A DNA stretch of 64,000 bases from Lamellibrachia columna. Its lineage: Eukaryota; Annelida; Polychaeta; Sabellida; Siboglinidae. The first letter of the stretch is position 1. Every line of letters begins with the position of its first letter. The stretch is taken from positions 55,693,510-55,757,509 of the forward strand of contig OY759266.1 in assembly GCA_963662155.1 (NCBI GenBank). The letters are read 5' to 3'. The translations under genes and the position numbers were made by a program. The notes below the pieces were generated by a model. That model searched no databases. It was not told the origin of the DNA and was given only the letters and a program-made list of their open reading frames with translations. Positions 51,343-60,839 of the stretch are shown piece by piece.

Positions 51343-54300
51343 TTAAATGTTTTTATCCTTCTCTGAATCACATCCATGTGAAGGTTGCTCCTCCTGTCTC
51401 CCGGCATCCCCAGCATTTTCCCCATCTTCCTGTAACTCCTTTCTGTCGATCTCCTCAAAGCTTTCGTCGGAAGTAGAATTTCCCGACAAATCAGCCCGTG
51501 CCTTATCGTCATCGGTGTTGGTGAGGTCAGCAGAGACTGTTGTCACTTCCCGCAGAGGTTCCTTCTCTGGGTCACTGGGTTCCTTGTCACCATGTCCACT
51601 GTCTCCTCCCTCCTCATGGGATGGCACATCAGAAGATGGGGCCTTTGGAAGGGCAAGGAACTCCCTGATGAGTGCTGCCACCTGTTCGTGTTCCCTGAGT
51701 CACAGACACAAACAGTTTTCAATTTCATGAATGTATATGTGTAACTAACTACAGGTGTATAAGCAAGAATAAATAACAAAATATTGCTGTTTTTGGATGC
51801 ATGGGAAAGAATTGTACTATTTTGTATGCATGCGTGTAACACAGCTACAAACTGTGTAATACTAGAAACTGAGATTTTATCTGTTGAGGTAGGACTCTCT
51901 TGTGTACTGCAAGTAAAACATTCATCACATTTTTAATCTAGAATAAATCACAAGACTGCATATCACATGTACACCAGCGGCTCATAACCACAATGCCCCT
52001 CTCAATCCAGCAAGATGCACTGGTTATATAATTATGTCCAACATTTGCACATAGTGGAATGCTTACAGTTCACTGCCGATGTCAAGAGTGCATGTGACAC
52101 CAATGCTGGGCCGAGAGCTGAAGTTGATGTCTACCGTGTGGGCTAGGCCACTGTACCGAGTCAGTTGTGATCTCACCTGCACTCCCACAATGTCACTGAT
52201 CTCCTCCATCACTACAGCAACACAGTAGAGAAACATTCAGATGGTTTGAAGAAGCCTTTTGCAGCTTCAATGGCATGAAACCAACTACCTATCACAGTGT
52301 GCCAGTGCACGAGTGTTGCGCTGTTCAACCTGGCACTGAAGACGTGCCTTTTTAATAACTATTTCTTTTAGATTGTTTAACATTTAGCTACCGTTATTTA
52401 TCATTGTGATTCTAAATTGTTTAATTTAATTATTTATCTATCTACTTATATGATCCCAGTTAGTTATTAATTGTTTTTTTCTTTCTTTATATATCTATCT
52501 ATACATTTATCAATTTTAAATATTTACATTTGGGATTTTACAATTATTTGAAATTTTATTTATTACATTTTATGAAACACAATCATTTGTAGAGAACCCT
52601 AAAACAATTATTTGATTGTGTGCTATGTAAGAAGTGTATTATTATTTATTACTTTTATACAGATGCAGTATTGTGAGTTTGTGTATCTGGGTCATTAGTC
52701 GTTCCTGGCAATGATGGAGTTGGAGCCTCTATTGGAAGCTGATGAGAACACCGAAGATATGGCTGACACACAAGATTGCTACAAGCTGATATCAACATTC
52801 ACTGGCAGCAACATGACTAGTACAGAGCTACTTGGCAGAATAAACAGACAAGAAACAAGAAAGAGTGATACTGTTATAGATCTTTCTGTTGGAGCTAACA
52901 CGGGACAACAAACCCAGTCAGACCTACTGACTCTGAAGGAAGACGTGGGACCCGAGCCAGTTGTGGTAGAAATGACAATAAGGAACACGTCTGGAAACAG
53001 ATGGTTGAAGGTAACAGTGTCTGACACTGTGGATAATGCAGAGTGCATCTGTAGTGCAGTATTAGACATTGTAGTCTCTGAGATAAGGTATTAGACATTG
53101 CCTCTTGGCTGGGGTATTAAACAGTAGTCTGACCACTGTCCTAGAACACCATGACACCAAAGCCTCCTGACTGGACTAGCATGAACAGGTGCGTCCTCTA
53201 TAGGTGTGTGAGGTTATGAGCCCAGAAAGTGCTGACAAGAGAACATATGACACTGACCTAGTTTGTCGTCCATGTTGACCTGAAACAACTTCTGGAGCAG
53301 CGATTGTTTCATGAACATGATCTTTCCCAACTTTTTGTCAATGACGCACTCCTGTTGTAATACAACACATCACATGCATTACTTGTGAACAAGATAGCTT
53401 CTGTCAATGGCTATAAATACAATATGGCATGGACTATGACTGTGCACCCACTGTATGCACCATAATCAGCATTACATAAAAAAACAACCCTTCCTGCTCT
53501 GTGATTTCCAGACTTGTTGCACATTTTGACTAGACTAGACTTGACATTCTGAGATATGATTGGAGACTTGACTTGGAGGTAACTGACTTGAGATTTGACT
53601 TGGCTTGCCAGTTTGTTACTTGCCAACGAGTCTGGGGTCCACACTGAGCTCACACTGAAGATGTAATGCTCTCGAATTTGATCTTTCTGAAGTGTAATCA
53701 GTCCGGTCTGCTGTCTGATGGTGATTATAGAATGAGTGTTTAATGGTAACAGAAAATGTCAATTTTGGTTATTATAAAATAGTCATAATATGACCATAAT
53801 GAATGTTACAACTTTGTTTTAAACATGGCTTACTATCATTACCATTTTGCAACTAACACCATTTCATCACCATACGATATTATGTGTAAGTATGCACTTT
53901 ATGTATGGTATTAATCATAATCATAATAAATAATATTGTTAATAAATTTACCTGTTCATCGTTGATATTTCACTAGAAATTAAGTACAATCATCATGTGT
54001 TTGAGTGCAACTTGACTTGTGATTCAAATGGTGAACGTTAGTGACTTGACTTGTGACTTGAACGGTGAACGCTAGTGACTTGACTTGGAATTCAGAGAGA
54101 TGACTCAAGACTTCACTTGGACTTGGAGGTCATTGACTTGAGACTTGACTTGTTGGCCATTGACTTGTGACTTAACTTGACTTGCCAGTTTGTGAATTTC
54201 CAACAAGTCTGGTCATTTCCATGTGAATATAATTATAAAATGGGAACTTTGGCTGGATATTTGCAAGATTTCTAAGGGCAACATAAAACATACCTAGAAT

Positions 54301-54670
54301 TTATCTGGTCCCATAATTATTATTTGACCTTAAGACCTTAGACCACACTTCACAAGTCTGAGCATCTAGAGGGTTCTGCAGAGACTGGGGACTGTAGCCC
54401 GTCTGGACATAAAATTACCATTTAATGCAAACCCACCTCCCATTCGTCCACACATGAGTAGCCAATCAATACAGCGACTGTGACAAAGACCAACTTCCAA
54501 AATATGTAATCTGCAAAGACAATGAAATTGAAAACAGCACAGGTAGAATTTTTCACTTTTAATCAACTGTAGGCTGTGATTTAATTTTCATGCTGTTGAA
54601 GACACATGGTTTTATAATCTCTCTTGTTGTCTACTGTATTCTGCAGCTGAAGTAGTAAGAATATATGCTG

Positions 54671-54753
<83 letters not shown>

Positions 54754-55390
54754 ATGCAGGTGTGTGTATGTGTGTGTGTGCATCATGCATGCATGTGTTC
54801 TCCAATGTGTCTTCAGTTGGTTATTAATGATAGTAATCATTTATGACTTACCACAACTGAAGATGGTAGCAGACATCCCAATAATGACCAAAGCTGCAAC
54901 GATATAAACAACACTGACAGGGATTTTCCACAAGTTGTAAACACTCCAACAAAATAGACTATTCAATGGTTTACATTACAATGTTAACTTACTACTAAAA
55001 AGATATACATAACAACAAATGTTCACAGTTGTACTGGTAAAATGCTGACTGCCCAGAATAATATGCAACTTAATGAAACTACACCAAATTATGATATATG
55101 TAGTTTTCAATAAATTGCCCTATTAACAAACTGTTATCGAAACACCTTGCAGAAAACGTGACCTCATGAAATTTATTATTTTACAAATATGGCACTTAAT
55201 TGTATTTGTTAATATACTGTAAAAACTTTCTCTCCCCAATTATGGGTAACTGACATAGTGTCTTATGCTATTAAGAAACTTGACGCCACCAGTACGACCT
55301 ACCTGCAAAGATGCCCCATGATCTTTGGCTTGGCTCATGCAGTAGATGCAGCCTGTCTGCTGTCTGTTCCTTCACCTTCATGAATGACAT
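51343..55390 (-). CDS. CYBC1: Cytochrome b-245 chaperone 1 (Eros / C17orf62 family)
   Basis: Six coding exons on the minus strand: 55303-55390, 54852-54893, 54437-54510, 53258-53351, 52067-52211 and 51343-51694. All are GT-AG, the phases fit, and the product is 264 residues. In mammals CYBC1/Eros is an ER protein that stabilises gp91phox/NOX2 and so supports the phagocyte oxidative burst. Family matches are ADRLHLLHEPSQRSWGIFA, two adjacent membrane spans (ALVIIGMSATIFSC and DYIFWKLVFVTVAVLIGY), CVDEWEECVIDKKLGKIM, FMKQSLLQKLFQ, MEEISDIVGVQV and EHEQVAALIREFLAL. The human protein is 187 residues; here an acidic Ser/Asp/Glu-rich tail of about 85 residues is added in exon 6. The start ATG lies 9 bases into an exon preceded by an acceptor, so an untranslated exon lies further upstream. 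Confidence 0.9.
52711..53094 (+). CDS. Unidentified 127-residue open frame inside CYBC1 intron 4, opposite strand
   Basis: A single uninterrupted frame with its own ATG encodes an acidic protein (MMELEPLLEADENTEDMAD, then LISTFTGSNMTSTELLG, and later VVVEMTIRNTSGNRWLKVTV). The composition looks protein-like, without low complexity, and it contains no transposase or domain signature I know. It could be a domesticated or captured fragment, a small intron-nested gene, or chance. No promoter or splice evidence supports it. Confidence 0.3.
   Translation: MMELEPLLEADENTEDMADTQDCYKLISTFTGSNMTSTELLGRINRQETRKSDTVIDLSVGANTGQQTQSDLLTLKEDVGPEPVVVEMTIRNTSGNRWLKVTVSDTVDNAECICSAVLDIVVSEIRY
53515..54215. 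repeat. Two clusters of degenerate GACTTGACTTG repeats, CYBC1 intron 3
   Basis: Clusters at about 53525-53640 and 54005-54215 are built of ACTTGACTTGTGACTTG-like units about 10-20 bp long and differ in detail. The DNA between them is unique. Confidence 0.65.
54668..54780. repeat. (GT)n(GCGT)n(GT)n microsatellite, CYBC1 intron 2
   Basis: Alternating purine-pyrimidine DNA with about 20 GCGT units, the classic Z-DNA-forming composition. It lies between CYBC1 exons 2 and 3. Confidence 0.95.
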
Positions 55391-56335
55391 GACGGCTGCT
55401 AAAACTGATGAAACAGAACCAATGTTGCATGCATAGCATTGCATATGTGGACACACCATCTGCATACTGTCATCAAGAAGCAGAAGAAATGAGCTCCAAA
55501 TAATTGACTGTAAGTTTAGTATCAGGCTATGCATTGAATACTGTTCAAAACCAGTCAGAGTTTTATATTTGTACATGGTTACTTATATTGTAAAGTAACT
55601 AGTAATATTCACATAAGACAGCTTGTAGACATGAATTTATGAAATACATGTTTATTACATTTTAATCAGGTTATAAACAGCCTCGTAAAAGTATGTTTTC
55701 TGAGGCATTGATCCTTAGGACACATGGCTTAATAATTAATATAAATATGCCATAAAATATATGATAAATACGACTATATGCCATTAAAATTATGTTTTAA
55801 CCTTCTTCAACATATATACAAACGTAAATCCAGCAAACAGAAAACACTAGAAAGCATAATACTGTTTACTAGGTATGGAACTATAGAACATGCAATTATT
55901 CTGACAGCGACAGTGACAGCGCCGAATTCGTTATTCGAACAGCTTAATAATTTGTGTCAAGCGTGTGATGTATAATCTACCAATCGATGCCTTCCGTGCT
56001 TCGACAACATGTGTGCACGTTGCCAGAGATAACCAAAACAAAATACAAATATATTCAGACGCCTACCTCAAAGCGTAGTTATAAATTACGTTCAAATTAA
56101 ATGATAATAACAACAAGTATTGTTGTCGTTCTCTTGTTTGTGTTTTCATCTACTACTTCCGGTTATATGATAATATCGTAAATTGATTGGACAATATATG
56201 TTTTGTTATGACGCAATTTGGCTTTATTTAATGCACATTTTATCGGAAGTGTGGAAAGCAGTAGTAAAATTCACGGGAGAGATCAAATTAGATAATTGTC
56301 AATTATTGGATGTTTTGTGGTGCGGTGTGTAATGT
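55391..56335 (-). promoter_or_regulatory. Upstream region of CYBC1
   Basis: No coding gene is seen. A splice acceptor lies just upstream of the CYBC1 start codon (AG ending about 55400), so a 5' untranslated exon and the promoter should be here. A consensus ETS site, ACCGGAAGT on the minus strand at 56155-56163, and a nearby CCAAT-like TGTCCAATCA (about 56182-56191) mark the probable promoter (inference). Confidence 0.45.
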
Positions 56336-56419
56336 GTACGTAGGTAGGGTAGACCGGGGCACCATGCACGGTTTTTTCAAATTCCGCTACACTTACACTT
56401 ACAGGTTAATCGATTATTT

Positions 56420-56718
56420 TAGGTACACATATCCCAGGCTATTCTAGTCTGGCTTTGAACTGTGGGACTGTCTTGGCATCCACCACAGTTTGCGGGAGTC
56501 CATTCCACTGATCGATCACTCTGATCGAAAAGAATCTCTGCCTAGTCAACAGTCTGGCTCTCGGTTTGAAAAATCTTCATTGTATGCCCTCTGGTACGTC
56601 CATGCTGTCTCATTTCGTAGAAGTTACTAGCTTCCACGTTTTCCATTCTGTTTAATATTTTGAAAGTTTTGATTAGGTCGCCTCTGCCTCCGGCAGTATA
56701 ACGAACGTTGTCTCAGGT
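56420..56718 (-). mobile_element. Second CR1-like LINE, downstream end
   Basis: Minus strand: RGDLIKTFKILNRMENVEAS, NFYEMRQHGRTRGHTMKIF, then WNGLPQTVVDAKTVPQFKAR and a stop. This is the C-terminal tail that follows the thumb lost at 59265, so the two pieces are one element split by the younger insertion. Confidence 0.75.
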
Positions 56719-56723
56719 GCTTT

Positions 56724-59259
56724 TTTCATACGTACCATACATACATACAATGATACATACATATCCTCTTCGGTCGTCAGGCAAAATCTGCCTATGTTAC
56801 TGACGGTGCAGTGACGACGGTGTCCGGAAGTGAATTCCAAATATTAATGACTCTCTGGCTAAAGAAATGCCTCCTTAATTCCCATTTACTCCGGTCCTTG
56901 AACAACTTTTGAGAATGACCCCGTGTGCCTTCGTACAAGTCTTTATTAAACATATTGTGCGAAAAGGTAAAAATGCCATGCAAGTATTTATACACATCAA
57001 TAATATCTCCTCGTAAACGACGATAGGTCAGTGTTGGTAAATTTAATGCCTTTAATCTAGATTCATAATCTAAATGTCTCAGTACTGGGACCATCCTACT
57101 AGCTCTTCTCTGGACAGCCTCCAGAGCATCAATATCATGCTGGTACTGCGGTGACCAGACTAGCACTCCGTATTCCAAAGTAGGACACACTAGTCCCTTA
57201 TATAAATGTAGAAAGGTTGTCCTGTCCAAGTATTGATATGTTCGTCGTATTACACCCAGCAATCTATTTGTTTTTGACACTGCCTGCTGTACCTGTTGTG
57301 TAAATTTTAACTGGTCATCAACTAGGATGCCCAGGTCTTTCTCTACATGGCTACACTCCAGAGGATTTGCACCTGTTTCTGTTGTCAAAGTATAAGTAAA
57401 TTCTGGGTGCCCATGTCCAATTCTTAGAACTTTGCATTTATCTGGGTGAAATTTTAACTGCCACTTTTCAGCCCAGTCTTGTAATCTGTCTATGTCTTTC
57501 TGTAGGTTTATACAATCTTGCCTCGTTGAAGTTTTGTGATATATTTTTGTATCGTCTGCGAAAATCTTCATGTCACATGTTACAACATTTGTTAAATCAT
57601 TAATATATAGTATAAAAAGAATAGGTCCAAGGACACTGCCCTGTGGTACCCCACTTACTACTTCTGTCCACGAAGATGCTGCTCCATTTACTAATACACA
57701 GTGTTTGCGACAGGTGAGAAATGTTTCAATCCATTTAAGAAGTTTTCCCTTTATTCCGTATCCTTTTAACTTTGCTAGCAGTCTCTGGTGTGGTACTGAG
57801 TCAAAAGCCTTCTTTAAATCCATGTATATTGCATCTACACATTCTTCATCGTCTAATATTTTTGTCCAGTCTTCCAATGTTGAGATTAGTTGTGTGGTAC
57901 ATGATCTCCCAGCAATGAAACCATGCTGCTGGTCTGCAATTAATTTGTTTTTTTCCATGTGTGTTATTATGGCATCTTTGACCAGGGATTCCATGACTTT
58001 ACATGCCACTGCCGTCAAGCTAACTGGCCTGTAGTTTGCCGCTAGGTGTCTACTGCCTTTCTTAAATATTGGCGATACATTTGCAATTTTCCAGACTTTT
58101 GGTAGTATGCCTGTATCCAGTGACTTCCTAAATATGATGAACAGTGGCATTTTCAATTCTTTAGCAAGCTCTTTTAGTACCCGGGGATGTATGCCATCAG
58201 GACCTGGTGATTTCCCGATTTTGAGGTTTTCCAATTTCTTTTCAACATCGTCAGCAGTGAAGTTGATAACATCTAGATTATCAATTCCCTGATGCTCCTC
58301 AAATGTTGGCACATTTATTAGGTCTTCTCTAGTAAAGACATCACTAAAGAATTTACATAGGACCTCTGCCTTCTCTTTATCTGTGGTTGTCAGTTCTGCA
58401 TTTTCCTCCGTTTGGAGATCACCAATTCTTGGTCTTGTTTTCATCTTTGCCCGAGCATAGCTCCAGAAATGCTATGGGTTACTTTTAATATCTTTTGCTA
58501 TGGACTGCTCCAGTGTCTTGACTGCTTGTCGAGTAGCCTTTCTTGCTTGATTCCTAGCTTTGGTGTAATCTAGGTAGTCTTTCCATTCCTTTGTCCGTAG
58601 GTACTTTTTCCAAGCCCTATGTTTCTTTCTCACTTTGTCCAGTGTTTTCGCATTCATCCATACTGGCTTATATTTTCTTGTTTGCCCTGATTTCTTCTTT
58701 GGGATACACTCGTGCTCTGCCTGTTTAAGCCTACTTATAAGCAATTCCCAGCTCTCCTCTGCATAAAAATTCACGAATTTGGTTTCCCAGTCATCTTGCA
58801 GCATTCCTCGTAATTTTTGATAGTTTCCTTTCTCATACAGAAATGATTTGCCACTTTGACCTGTAACTGGTGTTTGACATTGGTACGTGAATGTGATCAA
58901 ACAGTGATCGCTCTTTCCGAGAGGATCCTTTACATCGTAGTTGTTTACCATTTCGTCTTCATTTGTAAATATCAAGTCTAATAGATGTGGGACTTGGTTT
59001 ACCCTGTAGCGTGTTGGTTCCAAGATATGTTGTGTAAGAAAAGCATCTCTAATGCTTTCCAGGAACTGGTTTTCTGTTCTGCTTGCTTTCTCACAAATCT
59101 TTGAATCATCCACCCAGTCAATGTGTGGATAGTTAAAATCTCCCATCATTAGGATGTGGGAAGCATTTGCCTCGTTTATCTTGCCTATTAGTTGGCATAA
59201 TTTTTCATTATTGGTATCACTGCTGTTTGGGCTACGGTATATGCACCCAATAAGTACCA
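56724..59259 (-). mobile_element. CR1-clade LINE, 5'-truncated, ORF2 nearly intact (one stop codon)
   Basis: From 59259 to 56792 one frame encodes the C-terminal part of the apurinic-type endonuclease (LIGCIYRSPNS, MMGDFNYPHIDW, GKSDHCLITF) and a full reverse transcriptase (GKSPGPDGIHPRVLKELA, NYRPVSLTAVACKVME, YMDLKKAFDSVPHQRLLAKL, SGVPQGSVLGPILFILYIND, FADDTKIY, and a thumb ending in PDTVVTAPSVT). The only interruption is a TAG at 58472-58474, one base from AAG (Lys), just before HFWSYARAK. The 3' tail is an (ATGT)n-like repeat near 56730-56765. A possible 5-bp target duplication, GCTTT, occurs at 56719-56723 and 59260-59264. The N-terminal endonuclease half is missing. Confidence 0.9.
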
Positions 59260-59264
59260 GCTTT

Positions 59265-59860
59265 GGTTACCAGCTTAGTGTCTCTGCGTTGCACTTTCTC
59301 TAAACTGTCGATGTCTTGCCATGTACAGGCTCCATGCCTGAACACAGAATTCGAGGTGTGGTCGGACATATGCTCTGTATAATGTCACAAACGAATATTT
59401 TGTCATGTGTTTGAAGGATCTCCTCACCATGCCAAGAGCTTGCATGACTTTCTTTGATGCTTTCTGGCATTGCGTTGATGATTTCAGGTCAGTGGTCACC
59501 CACACTCCCACATCCTTTTATTCACCGGCAAACATCTTGATGTTGCAGTGGACCAGGTCTGGGATGTTGTTTACATATAATATATGAAGAGTAGCAGACT
59601 TAAGACCGACCCCTGAGGGACACCACTCCGGACAGGGGCCCACTCCGACTTCGATCCGCTGAGGACCACATTCTGAGACCTAGCACTCAGAAAGGCTTCT
59701 ACCCACCGAGCCACTTTATCTTGGATGCCATAGGCTTCTAGCTTCTTTATCAGTCTGCAGTGGGGAACTGTGCCGAACGCCTTCTTATAGTCCAGGTATA
59801 AGAAGTCAAGGCCATATCCCTCCTCAAAGGTCTCTTGCAGATTGGTCAGACAGGCTCAAG
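59265..59860 (-). mobile_element. Second CR1-like LINE, upstream half, interrupted by the LINE at 56724-59259
   Basis: Minus-strand translation gives LTNLQETFEEGYGLDFLYLD then YKKAFGTVPHCRLIKKLEAY, SGVPQGSVLS and, after damage, GVWVTTDLKSSTQC, YRAYVRPHLEFCVQAWSLY. It breaks off at VQRRDTKLV, exactly where the other LINE starts. Its continuation is at 56420-56718. Confidence 0.8.
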
Positions 59861-59934
59861 ATCAACTCTGGGATATTCTATAAATTGTTGGCACTATATA
59901 TTTTTTCCCAAGTGATTTAATGTATAAGGGAAAA

Positions 59935-60112
59935 TAATTTCTGTCTATTCAACAGTCAGGCTCTCGGTTGGAAAATCTTCATTGTATGCATGCCCTCTGG
60001 TGCATCCAGGCTGTCTCATTTCGAAGAAGTTACTATATATATATATAGCTTCCACGTTTTCCAATCCGTTTAATATTTTGAAAGTTTTGATTAGGTCGCC
60101 TCTTTGCCTCAT
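59935..60112 (-). mobile_element. Fragment duplicate of the second LINE's 3' region
   Basis: It is closely similar to 56535-56700 (shared GGCTCTCGGTT, AAAATCTTCATTGTATG, GCTTCCACGTTTTCCA and TTTGATTAGGTCGCCTCT) with a (TA)n insertion at about 60034-60047. It is an independent copy in the same orientation. Confidence 0.75.
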
Positions 60113-60154
60113 TTTTTCATTAAGAAATACCCCTGCACTGTGGAAATATATATA

Positions 60155-60486
60155 GGGGGCAGCCGTGGCCTAGTGGTTAAGGTGTTGGACTCTAAATTCG
60201 AGGGTTGTGAGTTCAAGACCCACACTGGGCACGGTTCGTTTTCGAAGCTTAGGCAATTTCGTTTACCCTACTTTGCCTCACTCTACTCAGCTGCAAATGA
60301 GTACAAACACTGTTTGGAAGGTACCTGCGATGGACTAGTGTCCCGTCCAGGAGAGTCAGGATAACTACACTCTAAGTTTCCGTTTAATATTTTGAAAGTT
60401 TACAGAACTACAGAAACCAGGTTTAAGCACTGGCCATATAAGCCTTCATGGCTTCCTAAGGCGTAATGCCTGGGGGATGACTTTAC

Positions 60487-60490
<4 letters not shown>
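60155..60490 (+). mobile_element. tRNA-derived SINE, second copy/type
   Basis: Box A-like TGGCCTAGTGGTTAAGG and box B-like GAGTTCAAGACCC lie in a tRNA-like head. The body contains CTCAGCTGCAAATGAGTAC, which resembles CTCAGCTGTATAAATGAGTA in the SINE at 45174, and GACTAGTGTCCCGTCCAGG. It ends with GACTTTACCTTT and a TA microsatellite. Confidence 0.78.

Positions 60491-60538
<48 letters not shown>
60490..60538. repeat. (TA)n microsatellite at the SINE tail
   Basis: About 24 TA dinucleotides immediately after CTTTACCTTT. Confidence 0.95.
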
Positions 60539-60541
<3 letters not shown>

Positions 60542-60839
60542 ATCATAACATGGAAAATTGTATGTTACGCTCCACCATAATCTACATAGTTGATTGACAT
60601 ATGATTTCCAAAAAAATCTAGAAGAGGCTGAAATATAATATTTGTCCATTACAAAAAAAAATTAGCATGGTGCCCCACTATAGTGGCCGGGGTACTTCTA
60701 CATCTTTGGACGCTGCAAATCTTAATTTGCAGCATCCATAAGTCTGAATTTAACGCCATTATATACACGTTCTGTGCCGGATGTGAAGGATTGAGCGAGT
60801 AAGTATGTATAAAGTGCGAGTAAAGTATGAATATAATGC

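Larger units (their letters stand above)
56340..60690. mobile_element. Inverted-terminal element disrupted by LINE insertions
   Basis: ACCGGGGCACCATGC at about 56353-56367 is inverted at about 60664-60690 as GCATGGTGCCCC ... GGCCGGGGT, with T runs inside both ends. The 12-bp core GGGGCACCATGC is exact; outside it the right end has an extra CACTATAGTG. I read this as a mariner-like MITE or DNA element split by the LINE nest and a SINE, though two unrelated copies in opposite orientation are also possible. Confidence 0.4.

Noticed and set aside
54581..54907. Frames of alternating HAR/THT or VRAC residues on both strands
   Set aside because: Translation of the GCGT/GT microsatellite.
57570..58034. 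Plus-strand 154-codon frame
   Set aside because: Antisense shadow of the CR1 reverse transcriptase; no independent coding evidence.
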